Positions 52,160 to 60,446 of a stretch of 64,000 bases of DNA are shown here, piece by piece. The stretch comes from Fusobacterium_C necrophorum (GTDB lineage Bacteria > Fusobacteriota > Fusobacteriia > Fusobacteriales > Fusobacteriaceae): NCBI RefSeq assembly GCF_900104395.1, contig NZ_FMXX01000012.1, one strand, 5' to 3'. The notes below the pieces were generated by a model. It worked only from the letters and a program-made list of their open reading frames with translations, had not been told where the DNA came from and did not search any database. The position numbers were made by a program, and so were the translations under genes. Within the stretch, counting starts at the first letter, position 1; the number at the start of each line of letters is the position of its first letter.

Positions 52160-52813
52160 ATGATTATCAAAAAGAAATCAATCCGTGAACAAGTATATGA
52201 AAGTTTAAAAGAAGAGATTGTAAATGGAAGAATACAATCAGGAGAAAAGATAATAGAACTTGAATATGCGGAGAAATTTGGAGTAAGCAGAACTCCTCTT
52301 AGAGAAGCACTTAGGATGCTGGAATTGGAAGGATTGGTAACAAATGCGGAAAAGGGAGGAGTGACTGTAAATTATATTTCAAAAGAAGATATTGAGGAAA
52401 TTTATAAAATTCGAGTGGCCTTAGAAAGTATTGTGCTGAAAGAAATTCTAAAAAAGGATAGAAGTTGTTTGAAACCTTTACATTCTATTTTAGAAGAGAC
52501 AAGGATTGCTTTGGATGAAAATATGGAATCTGAAGCATTGATTGAGATTTTTCAAAGATTTAATCATGAATTATATGAAGTGGCAAATTTAAAACAAGTT
52601 TCTAAACTTATCAAACATTTAAATGAATACACGAAGAGATTTCGCGTTCTTTGTTTAAAGGATGAAATACGTTTAAAAGAGGCTTTTCTTGAGCATTGCA
52701 GTTTAGTAGAAGCTTTAGAAAAGAAAGATTTGGAAGAAGCTCTACGAATCAATGATAAACATCTATTCCAGTCTATGAAATTCGTTTTAAACAAGATGCC
52801 GGATACAAAATAA
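52160..52813 (+). CDS. GntR-family regulator with FCD domain (CitO-like)
   Basis: 217 residues. N-terminal winged helix (REQVYESLKEEIVNGRI, FGVSRTPLREALRMLELEG) and an FCD ligand domain with metal-type residues (Asp/His spread: FNHELYE, EHCSLVEAL, NDKHLFQS). FCD proteins bind small carboxylates. Its place directly ahead of the citrate operon and the perfect palindrome at 52931 suggest it controls that operon in response to citrate. Confidence 0.88.
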   Translation: MIIKKKSIREQVYESLKEEIVNGRIQSGEKIIELEYAEKFGVSRTPLREALRMLELEGLVTNAEKGGVTVNYISKEDIEEIYKIRVALESIVLKEILKKDRSCLKPLHSILEETRIALDENMESEALIEIFQRFNHELYEVANLKQVSKLIKHLNEYTKRFRVLCLKDEIRLKEAFLEHCSLVEALEKKDLEEALRINDKHLFQSMKFVLNKMPDTK

Positions 52814-52888
52814 AGGAAGAAAATATCTGTTTATAAATAGGATTATTTAATCCATTCCCGAAAAGAACTCTCTTTTTTCAAAAACTAG

Positions 52889-52917
52889 TTGACAAAATTA
52901 TAAATTTATATTACCCT
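52889..52917 (+). promoter_or_regulatory. Citrate operon promoter
   Basis: TTGACA (52889-52894) with a poor -10, TACCCT (52912-52917), 17 bp apart. The weak -10 fits a promoter needing an activator or a regulated one. Confidence 0.45.
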
Positions 52918-52930
52918 AAAGACATTAAAA

Positions 52931-52956
52931 ATTGTATACAGTATACTGTATACAAT
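52931..52956 (+). promoter_or_regulatory. Perfect 26-bp palindrome, GntR operator of the citrate operon
   Basis: ATTGTATACAGTA followed by its exact reverse complement. It lies just downstream of the promoter, 26 bases before the CitS start. TTGTATAC half sites are like those bound by FCD-type GntR regulators. Confidence 0.75.
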
Positions 52957-52981
52957 AAGAGGAAGAGAAGGGGAGGTCATT

Positions 52982-54331
52982 ATGGCAAAGAAGAATTTCA
53001 GAGAGTTATTTGATATTCGAGAATTAAAATGGGGAGGAGTAAATTTTCCTATTTTTTTATCTATGTTACTTTTAGCAATGATTGTAGTTTATGTTCCTTT
53101 TGGAGGAGAAGAATCCGGTTTTTTAAGAGCTAATTTCTTAACTATTTTTGCATTGTTAGGAGTTTTTGGTTTGTTATTCGGAGAGATTGGAGATAGGATT
53201 CCTTTCTGGGATGAATACATTGGTGGAGGAACTGTTCTGGTATTCTTTGCAGCAGCAGTTTTTGGAACGTATCAATTGGTACCGGAACCGGTGGTAAGTG
53301 CGATCAAGATTTTTTACGGGAAGCAACCGGTAAACTTCTTGGAAATGTTTATACCGGCTTTAATCGTCGGATCTGTGTTGACGGTAGATAGAAGAACTCT
53401 AATCAAATCCATGAGCGGATACATTCCTTTGATTATTGTAGGAGTTTTGGGAGCGAGCCTTTGCGGAATTGCAGCAGGACTATTCTTTGGAAAGTCACCT
53501 ATTGATATTATGATGAATTATGTTTTGCCAATTATGGGTGGAGGAACCGGAGCAGGAGCGATACCTATGTCAGAAATGTGGTCTTCTAAAACAGGGAGAC
53601 CTTCCAGCGAGTGGTTTGCCTTTGCGATTTCCATCTTAACAATAGCAAATATCATTGCTATCTTAGCAGGAGCTTTCTTGAAAAAATTAGGAGAAAAGAA
53701 TCCAAGCTTAACAGGAAATGGAGATTTAGTGATAGATGACTCCAAAGAAGTTGTGAAAGATAAAGAAGTAGAAGTAAAAGCGGAATTGGTCGATACCGCA
53801 GCAGCTTTTATGATGACGGGAATTTTATTTAGTGCAGCTCATATTTTAGGAGAAGTTTGGGAAAGTTTTGAGTTTCCTTTTGAAATTCATCGATTGGCTT
53901 TTTTAATTATTTTAACTATGTTTTTAAATATTGCCGGAGTTGTTCCGGAACGTTTAAAAGCAGGAGCAAAAAGAATGCAAACTTTTTTCTCAAAACATAC
54001 TATTTGGATTTTAATGGCGGCAGTAGGTTTTACTACAGATGTGAATGAGATCATCAATGCCCTTTCCTTAGCAAATATCCTGATTGCCTTTGCCATTGTT
54101 ATGGGAGCTGTTATATCAATTATGCTATTATCGAAAAAAATGAAGTTTTACCCTGTGGAAGCTGCCATTACGGCAGGTCTTTGTATGGCGAATCGAGGCG
54201 GAGCGGGAGATGTTGCAGTACTAGGAGCTGCAGATAGAATGGAATTGATGTCCTTTGCACAAATTTCTTCTCGTATCGGAGGAGCCATGATGCTAATTTT
54301 AGGTTCCGTTCTCTTTGGAATTTTTGCTTAG
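52982..54331 (+). CDS. citS: 2-hydroxycarboxylate:Na+ symporter (CitS/CimH family)
   Basis: 449 residues, about eleven membrane segments. 2HCT signature loops: GGGTGAGAIPMSEMW and the C-terminal MANRGGAGDVAVLGAADRMELMSFAQISSRIGGA. The family takes up citrate, malate or citrate/lactate exchange; downstream citrate lyase makes citrate the likely substrate. GGGGAGG upstream. Confidence 0.9.
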   Translation: MAKKNFRELFDIRELKWGGVNFPIFLSMLLLAMIVVYVPFGGEESGFLRANFLTIFALLGVFGLLFGEIGDRIPFWDEYIGGGTVLVFFAAAVFGTYQLVPEPVVSAIKIFYGKQPVNFLEMFIPALIVGSVLTVDRRTLIKSMSGYIPLIIVGVLGASLCGIAAGLFFGKSPIDIMMNYVLPIMGGGTGAGAIPMSEMWSSKTGRPSSEWFAFAISILTIANIIAILAGAFLKKLGEKNPSLTGNGDLVIDDSKEVVKDKEVEVKAELVDTAAAFMMTGILFSAAHILGEVWESFEFPFEIHRLAFLIILTMFLNIAGVVPERLKAGAKRMQTFFSKHTIWILMAAVGFTTDVNEIINALSLANILIAFAIVMGAVISIMLLSKKMKFYPVEAAITAGLCMANRGGAGDVAVLGAADRMELMSFAQISSRIGGAMMLILGSVLFGIFA

Positions 54332-54358
54332 CAATGGAAACAAATACAGGAGGTTTTT

Positions 54359-55750
54359 GTGAAAAAAGTAAAAATTATGGAAACCTGTTTGCGAGATGGC
54401 CATCAATCCTTGATGGCTACTCGTTTGAAAACAGAAGAAATGTTGCCTATTATTGAGACTATGGATAAAGCGGGATACTATTCCATGGAAATGTGGGGAG
54501 GGGCAACTTTTGATGCCGCTATTCGTTTTTTAAATGAAGATCCTTGGGAAAGACTTCGGGAAATCAAAAAGAGAACAAAAAATACAAAGTTGCAGATGTT
54601 ATTAAGAGGACAAAATTTACTGGGATACCGTCATTATGCGGATGATATCGTGGATAGATTTATCAAAAAAGCGGTCGAAAATGGAATCGATATTATAAGA
54701 ATCTTTGATGCTTTGAATGATATTCGAAATCTAAAACAGGCTTGCGAATCTACCAAAAAATATGGTGCTCATGCACAGTTAGCAATGTCTTATACTATTA
54801 GCCCGGTTCATACAGTGGAATATTATAAAAATCTGGCTCTGGAAATGGAAACGATAGGAGCAGATTCCATCGCTATCAAGGATATGTCAGGAATTTTACT
54901 TCCTGAAGTAGCCTATGAGTTAGTAAGAGAATTAAAAGCGGTATTAAAAATTCCGGTAGAACTTCATACTCATGCAACGGCCGGTTTAGCAAGTATGACC
55001 TATTTAAAAGCCATAGCAGCCGGGGTTGATATCGTGGATACGGCAATTTCTCCGTTTTCAGGGGGAACTTCTCAACCTGCAACGGAAAGTTTGGTAAGAG
55101 CTTTGGCAGGAGCGGAAAGAGAAACGGAATTAGATTTAGAAGTGTTAAAAGAAGTGGCGGAATATTTTAAACCGATTCGTAATAAATATGTAGCAGAGGG
55201 AATTTTAAATCCGCAAGCCTTGATGACGGAACCGAGCATTGTGGAATATCAATTGCCCGGTGGAATGCTTTCCAATATGCTTTCCCAATTGAAAGCACAA
55301 AAAGCGGAACATCGTTATGAAGAAGTATTACGAGAGATACCGAGAGTACGAGAAGACTTGGGCTATCCTCCTTTGGTAACTCCCTTAAGTCAGATGGTGG
55401 GGACACAGGCAGTTTTCAATGTTATTTCAGGAGAACGTTATAAAATGGTTCCTAAAGAAATTAAAGACTATGTGAGAGGACTGTATGGAAAATCTCCTGT
55501 CACAATTTCAGAGGAGATTAAAGAAAAAATTATTGGAAAGGAAGAAGTATTCACAGGAAGACCGGCAGACTTAATAGAGGCGGAATATGAAAAATTAAAA
55601 CAGGAATCCAAAGAATTTGCACAATCGGAAGAGGATGTGCTGATGTATGCAATGTTCCCGCAGGTAGCTCAAAATTATTTGAATCAAAAATATCATTCTG
55701 TCAAACAAGAACAGGAAATAAAAGAACAATATATACATATTGTGTTTTAG
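54359..55750 (+). CDS. oadA: Oxaloacetate decarboxylase alpha subunit, carboxyltransferase domain
   Basis: 463 residues from GTG 54359 (GGAGG upstream). Pyruvate-carboxylase-type barrel: ETCLRDGHQSLMATR, MEMWGGATFD, LRGQNLLGYRHY, KDMSGILLP (metal Lys/Asp) and ELHTHATAGLASM (metal His). It ends without a biotin domain, which is encoded separately at 56104. It transfers carboxylate from oxaloacetate to biotin. Confidence 0.93.
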   Translation: MKKVKIMETCLRDGHQSLMATRLKTEEMLPIIETMDKAGYYSMEMWGGATFDAAIRFLNEDPWERLREIKKRTKNTKLQMLLRGQNLLGYRHYADDIVDRFIKKAVENGIDIIRIFDALNDIRNLKQACESTKKYGAHAQLAMSYTISPVHTVEYYKNLALEMETIGADSIAIKDMSGILLPEVAYELVRELKAVLKIPVELHTHATAGLASMTYLKAIAAGVDIVDTAISPFSGGTSQPATESLVRALAGAERETELDLEVLKEVAEYFKPIRNKYVAEGILNPQALMTEPSIVEYQLPGGMLSNMLSQLKAQKAEHRYEEVLREIPRVREDLGYPPLVTPLSQMVGTQAVFNVISGERYKMVPKEIKDYVRGLYGKSPVTISEEIKEKIIGKEEVFTGRPADLIEAEYEKLKQESKEFAQSEEDVLMYAMFPQVAQNYLNQKYHSVKQEQEIKEQYIHIVF

Positions 55751-55758
55751 GAGGAGCA

Positions 55759-56094
55759 ATGAATAGTATTATTTTTGGAGATAAATTTGTCAATTTTTCA
55801 GACTCTTTATACATTACTGTGATTAGTATGTCCATTGTATTTTCCGTTTTAGTACTCATTTGTTTCTTTGTGGCTTGTATGAAGTATATTCCACAAGAAA
55901 AAGAGACAGAAAAAATTTCTACAAAGAAAGCTAAAACATCGACAATCCTTCCTCAAAAGATGGAAGAGGAAAAACAAGAAATCAACTATGAGGATGAAAA
56001 GATACGCCTGGCATTGATGGTAGCTTCTATGGAGGCTGCGGCAGAAGAGGAAAATGCTTGGATTAAAATTCGTTCTGTAAAAGAAATTGTATAG
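55759..56094 (+). CDS. oadG: Oxaloacetate decarboxylase gamma subunit
   Basis: 111 residues. One N-terminal membrane helix (ITVISMSIVFSVLVLICFFVA) and a charged cytoplasmic tail ending IKIRSVKEIV. Typical OadG/MmdD assembly subunit. Eight bases after oadA, with TAGGAGGAG upstream. Confidence 0.8.
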   Translation: MNSIIFGDKFVNFSDSLYITVISMSIVFSVLVLICFFVACMKYIPQEKETEKISTKKAKTSTILPQKMEEEKQEINYEDEKIRLALMVASMEAAAEEENAWIKIRSVKEIV

Positions 56095-56103
56095 GGGGAA
56101 AAC

Positions 56104-56469
56104 ATGATTAAGGTTTATAAATTAAAAATTGGAGAAAAAATCTATGAGGTAGAGTTGGAAGCTATTACAGAAAAAGAGGGGAAGATCATAACGACTACTT
56201 CAACTCAAAAGAAAGCGGATACAGGAGCATCGGCATCCATAACAAGTGCAATAACGGGAACTGTAGTGGAAGCTCCTATGCAGGGTATGATTGTAGATAT
56301 TGTAGTATCGATAGGAGATCAAGTAGCTGAGGGAGAAGAATTGGTAATTTTGGAAGCGATGAAAATGGAAAATTCCATTGTAGCACCTGTTGCAGGAAGA
56401 ATAGCAAATATTCATGTGTCTAAAGGAGAAAATGTAGACAACGGAAAAGTATTGATTACTTTAGCATAG
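56104..56469 (+). CDS. Biotin carrier protein of oxaloacetate decarboxylase
   Basis: 121 residues. The N-terminal part and Thr/Ala-rich linker (TTTSTQKKADTGASAS) lead to a biotinyl domain with the biotinylated Lys in LEAMKMENS. Carries CO2 between OadA and OadB. Separate-gene arrangement is like methylmalonyl-/glutaconyl-CoA decarboxylases. Confidence 0.92.
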   Translation: MIKVYKLKIGEKIYEVELEAITEKEGKIITTTSTQKKADTGASASITSAITGTVVEAPMQGMIVDIVVSIGDQVAEGEELVILEAMKMENSIVAPVAGRIANIHVSKGENVDNGKVLITLA

Positions 56470-56482
56470 AAAGGAGAGCGGC

Positions 56483-57601
56483 ATGGAATTACTTTATACT
56501 TTATATCAGACAACCGGCCTATCTATGTTGACAGTTCATAAATCTATTATGATTTTAGTTGCCCTGTGTTTATTGTATTTAGCAATAAAAAAAGGCTATG
56601 AACCGTATCTATTGTTACCGATTTCATTCGGAATGTTATTAGTAAATTTACCGGGAGTTCCCAATGAAGGTCTGATGGATGAAGGAGGATTATTATATTG
56701 GTTATACAAAGGAGTCAAATTGGGAATTTATCCTCCTATGATTTTCTTGGCAATCGGGGCAAGTACTGACTTTGGACCTCTGATTGCAAATCCTAAGAGT
56801 CTGTTATTAGGAGCGGCAGCTCAATTAGGAATTTTTGCTGCTTTTGTCGGTTCCATTTTGTTAGGCTTATCCGGAAAGGCAGCGGCTTCTGTCGGGATTA
56901 TCGGAGGAGCGGATGGACCGACTGCTATTTATTTGACATCAAAATTAGCACCGGATATGTTAGGTCCCATTGCGGTAGCAGCCTATTCCTATATGGCATT
57001 GGTTCCTGTTATTCAGCCACCGATTATTCGACTGTTAACAACAAAAAAAGAACGAGAAATCAAAATGGTTCAGCTTCGACAGGTCACAAGACGAGAAAAA
57101 ATCATATTCCCAATTTTAGTTACTATCATTGTTATTTTATTGATTCCCTCTTCAGCTCCTTTAGTAGGAATGTTGATGTTAGGGAATTTAATGAAAGAAT
57201 CAGGAATAGTTCCAAACTTAGTAGAACATGCGAAGGGAGCAATGATGTATGTTATTACGATTTGCTTGGGAACCACAGTAGGGGCAACAACAAATGCAGA
57301 AACATTTTTGACCTTAACAACGATTAAAATTGTGTTGTTAGGATTGTTTGCTTTTGGTTTTGGAACAGCCGGCGGAGTTATTTTTGGAAAAATCATGTGT
57401 AAAGTAAGTGGAGGAAAAATCAATCCTATGATAGGGGCAGCAGGAGTAAGTGCCGTGCCTATGGCAGCTAGAGTTGTACAGAAAGTAGGACAGGAAGAAA
57501 ATCCGAGTAATTTTTTACTGATGCATGCCATGGGACCAAATGTAGCAGGAGTCATTGGTTCTGCGGTAGCGGCAGGAGTATTATTAGCAGTATTTAAATA
57601 G
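56483..57601 (+). CDS. oadB: Oxaloacetate decarboxylase beta subunit (Na+ pump)
   Basis: 372 residues, about nine membrane segments. Decarboxylates carboxybiotin and exports Na+. Conserved GGADGPTAIYLTSKLAPD (Asp that binds Na+) and the late NPMIGAAGVSAVPMAARV and NVAGVIGSAVAAG. It conserves energy from citrate breakdown. Confidence 0.93.
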   Translation: MELLYTLYQTTGLSMLTVHKSIMILVALCLLYLAIKKGYEPYLLLPISFGMLLVNLPGVPNEGLMDEGGLLYWLYKGVKLGIYPPMIFLAIGASTDFGPLIANPKSLLLGAAAQLGIFAAFVGSILLGLSGKAAASVGIIGGADGPTAIYLTSKLAPDMLGPIAVAAYSYMALVPVIQPPIIRLLTTKKEREIKMVQLRQVTRREKIIFPILVTIIVILLIPSSAPLVGMLMLGNLMKESGIVPNLVEHAKGAMMYVITICLGTTVGATTNAETFLTLTTIKIVLLGLFAFGFGTAGGVIFGKIMCKVSGGKINPMIGAAGVSAVPMAARVVQKVGQEENPSNFLLMHAMGPNVAGVIGSAVAAGVLLAVFK

Positions 57602-57613
57602 AGGAGGCATAGT

Positions 57614-57898
57614 ATGGAATTAAAAGTACCTGCAGTGGCAGGAACGACAGATAAAAATGATATTTTTATTTCGATTGAACCGGCGGAGCAAGGAATGGAA
57701 ATTTGTTTGAAAAGTAAAGTCATGGAACAATTTGGGGATAATATTCGAGAAACCATTGAAAAGACATTGAAAGACATGGGAATTTCTTCTGTAAAAATGG
57801 AAGCGGAAGACAATGGGGCGATAGAAGTTGTCATTATGAGTAGAGTACAAACAGCGGTGATGAGAAGTGCTCAAAGTACGAAATATATTTGGAAGTAG
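57614..57898 (+). CDS. citD: Citrate lyase gamma-subunit-like protein (CitD) lacking the prosthetic-group serine
   Basis: 94 residues, alignable end to end with CitD (AVAGTTDKNDIFISIEP at the start; VMEQFGDNIRETIEKTL in the middle; MSRVQTAVMRSAQS at the end). In characterised CitD the 2'-(5''-phosphoribosyl)-dephospho-CoA group is attached to Ser14, in an AGTLESSD-type motif. Here positions 13-16 read DKND, with Lys14 and Asn15 and no serine before residue 20. The codons are GAT AAA AAT GAT, unambiguous. Either the enzyme works differently or the group attaches elsewhere. Confidence 0.85.
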   Translation: MELKVPAVAGTTDKNDIFISIEPAEQGMEICLKSKVMEQFGDNIRETIEKTLKDMGISSVKMEAEDNGAIEVVIMSRVQTAVMRSAQSTKYIWK

Positions 57899-57908
57899 GG
57901 AGGGAAGA

Positions 57909-58811
57909 ATGAGACTAAGAAGATCGATGTTATTTGTTCCGGCAACAAAACCGGGACTAATGAGAGATGCTTATGTGTATAAGCCGGATTCCGTTATGTT
58001 TGACTTAGAAGATTCCGTGGCAATCACGGAAAAAGATTCTGCTAGAATTTTATTATTTCATATGTTGAAAAAATTTGGATCATTTTATAAAGAAATGGGA
58101 ATTGAAACGGTAGTACGAATCAATGCCTTGGACACAGAATTTGGAGTGGAAGATTTGGAAGCCGTTGTAAGAGCAGGAATTGAAGTAGTCAGAATCCCAA
58201 AAACAGATACTCCGGAAGATGTAAGAAAAGTGGAAGCTCATATTGAAAGAATAGAGAAAGAAGCAGGAATTCCGGTAGGAACTACAAAAATAATGGTAGC
58301 GATTGAAAGTCCTTTAGGAGCTTTGAATGCTTTGGAAATCGCAAAATCATCTCCGAGATTGATTGGAATGGCAATCGGAGGAGAAGACTATGTAACAAAC
58401 TTAAAAACAACACGTTCTCCGGAAGGAATTGAAATGTTAATGGGAAGAGCTATGGTAGTTATGGCAGCGAAATCAGCAGGAATTGCGGCCCTGGATTCTG
58501 TATATTCCGATATTGATAATCAAGAAGGATTTGTAAAAGAAGCGACGATGATTAAACAAATGGGCTTTGACGGAAAATCTTTGATTCATCCTAGCCAAAT
58601 TGAGCTAATTCATCAGGTATATACGCCGGATGAAAAATCATTAAGGAAATCCGTGAAAATTATGAAGGCAACAGAACAAGCTTTCAAAGAAGGAAAAGGA
58701 GTTTTCACAGTTGATGGAAAAATGATTGATAAACCCATCATTGAAAGAGCACAACATGTATTAAGTCTAGCCAAAGCAGCCGGATTGAATTGGGAAGAGG
58801 AGGATGCGTAA
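57909..58811 (+). CDS. citE: Citrate lyase beta subunit
   Basis: Cleaves citryl-thioester to acetyl-thioester and oxaloacetate. 300 residues from ATG 57909, with AGGGAGGGAAG upstream. Motifs: RRSMLFVPATKPGLM, SVMFDLEDSVAITEKD (metal Glu/Asp), VRINALDTEFG, IMVAIESPLGALNA and GGEDYVTNLKTTRS. It overlaps the ribosome site of citF. Confidence 0.93.
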   Translation: MRLRRSMLFVPATKPGLMRDAYVYKPDSVMFDLEDSVAITEKDSARILLFHMLKKFGSFYKEMGIETVVRINALDTEFGVEDLEAVVRAGIEVVRIPKTDTPEDVRKVEAHIERIEKEAGIPVGTTKIMVAIESPLGALNALEIAKSSPRLIGMAIGGEDYVTNLKTTRSPEGIEMLMGRAMVVMAAKSAGIAALDSVYSDIDNQEGFVKEATMIKQMGFDGKSLIHPSQIELIHQVYTPDEKSLRKSVKIMKATEQAFKEGKGVFTVDGKMIDKPIIERAQHVLSLAKAAGLNWEEEDA

Positions 58812-58812
58812 G

Positions 58813-60354
58813 ATGAAAGAAGTAAGAGTAAATGAAGCTTTATTGGCTTCTATCAAAGGATATGAAAAGAGAAAAGCTTATGTTTCTCCTTTCGCCTTTC
58901 AACCCGAAGGGACTATAGAGGAAGCAAGAGAATTCAAAGGACAGGTAAGAAGAACAAAAGTGCTTTCTTCTTTAGAGGAAGCGATTCGAAAATCGGGATT
59001 AAAAGACGGGATGACCATCTCTTTTCATCATCATTTTCGAGATGGGGATAAAGTTCTTCCTATGGTGATGGAAGTCATTGCAACTATGGGCTTTAAAGAT
59101 TTACGAGTTGCGGCAAGTTCTTTTACAGGGGCTCACGACTGTATGGTGGATTATATTGAAAAAGGAGTGGTAACCCGAATTGAATCAAGCGGATTGAGAG
59201 GCAAGTTAGCACAGGCCATTTCGAACGGTGTGTTAGCCTCTCCGGCAGTGATTCGTTCTCATGGAGGAAGAGCTAGGGCTATTGTAGAAGGAGATTTGAA
59301 AATTGATGTCGCTTTCTTAGGCGTTCCTTCTTCTGACTGTATGGGAAATGCGAATGGAGTGGTTGGGAAGTCTGTTTGCGGATCTTTAGGATATGCTATG
59401 GTGGATGCACAATATGCAAAGAAAGTGGTGTTGATTACGGATACTTTAGTAGAGTATCCAAATCATCCAATCAGTATTCCGCAAACACAAGTTGACTTTG
59501 TCGTGGAAGTAGAAGAAATTGGAGACCCCAATGGAATTATGTCCGGAGCAACTCGGTTTACAAAGAATCCAAAAGAACTGTTGATTGCAAAAAATGTAGT
59601 AAAAGCTATGATTGCGTCGGGATATTTTGTAGATGGCTTCTCCATGCAAACAGGATCAGGAGGGGCGGCTCTTGCAGTTACTCGATTTATAAAAGAAGAA
59701 ATGTTAAAGAGAGGAATTAGCTGCAGCTATGCTTTAGGTGGAATTACAGCAGCCTTTGCTTCTTTGTTGGAAGAAGGCTTAGTAAAGAAAATTTTTGATG
59801 TACAGGACTTTGATTTAGGAGGGGTCGCTTCTATTACCAAAAATGCCTTACATCAAGAAATTAGTGCGGATTTCTATGCAAGTCCGTTTAACAAGTCGGC
59901 AGCTGTGAATAAATTAGATTTCGTAGTGTTAAGTGCTTTGGAAATTGATAGAGACTTTAATGTCAATGTAATTTCCGGATCCAATGGAGTGATTCGAGCA
60001 GCTTCGGGAGGGCATTCGGATGCGGCAGCCTGTGCGAAAATGTCCATCATTGTAGCTCCATTATTGAGAGGAAGGCTACCTATTGTGATTGACAGAGTAA
60101 CTACGGTAGTAACTCCGGGAGAAACCGTAGATGTGTTAGTAACGGAATTGGGAGTTACGGTAAATCCATTAAGACCGGATTTAAAAGCTAATTTTGAAAA
60201 AGCGGGAATGGAATTGATTGAAATGGACAGTTTGATTGAAAGAGCGAAATTTTTAGCCGGAGAACCAAAGAAAGCGGAATTTAGCGATGAAGTTGTCGCT
60301 GTCGTGGAATATCGAGATGGAAGTATCCTTGATGTCATTAGAAAAATAAAATAG
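58813..60354 (+). CDS. citF: Citrate lyase alpha subunit (citrate:ACP transferase)
   Basis: 513 residues from ATG 58813 (GAGGAGG 9 bases upstream; ATG 58804 overlaps that site). CoA-transferase-family protein: SFHHHFRDGDKVLPMV, RSHGGRARAI, MQTGSGGAALAVTRFI and SGSNGVIRAASGGHSDAAACA. Last gene of the citrate operon; citC, citX and citG do not follow. Confidence 0.93.
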   Translation: MKEVRVNEALLASIKGYEKRKAYVSPFAFQPEGTIEEAREFKGQVRRTKVLSSLEEAIRKSGLKDGMTISFHHHFRDGDKVLPMVMEVIATMGFKDLRVAASSFTGAHDCMVDYIEKGVVTRIESSGLRGKLAQAISNGVLASPAVIRSHGGRARAIVEGDLKIDVAFLGVPSSDCMGNANGVVGKSVCGSLGYAMVDAQYAKKVVLITDTLVEYPNHPISIPQTQVDFVVEVEEIGDPNGIMSGATRFTKNPKELLIAKNVVKAMIASGYFVDGFSMQTGSGGAALAVTRFIKEEMLKRGISCSYALGGITAAFASLLEEGLVKKIFDVQDFDLGGVASITKNALHQEISADFYASPFNKSAAVNKLDFVVLSALEIDRDFNVNVISGSNGVIRAASGGHSDAAACAKMSIIVAPLLRGRLPIVIDRVTTVVTPGETVDVLVTELGVTVNPLRPDLKANFEKAGMELIEMDSLIERAKFLAGEPKKAEFSDEVVAVVEYRDGSILDVIRKIK

Positions 60355-60394
60355 AAAGATCCTGTTCCGTTTGACAATTTGATAAAATTGAAAT

Positions 60395-60446
60395 GAGACA
60401 GTGAAATAATCCCTAATCAGGAAAATTTCATTGTCTCTATTTTTTT
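60395..60446 (+). terminator. Terminator of citrate operon
   Basis: A 13-bp GAGACAGTGAAAT / ATTTCATTGTCTC stem (one G-U), 17-base loop, then TATTTTTTT. The convergent regulator gene ends at 60445. Confidence 0.8.

Noticed and set aside
57614..57898. CitD serine loss as a frame or reading error
   Set aside because: The codons around position 14 are clear and the rest of the protein aligns in frame on both sides, so a local frameshift is unlikely.
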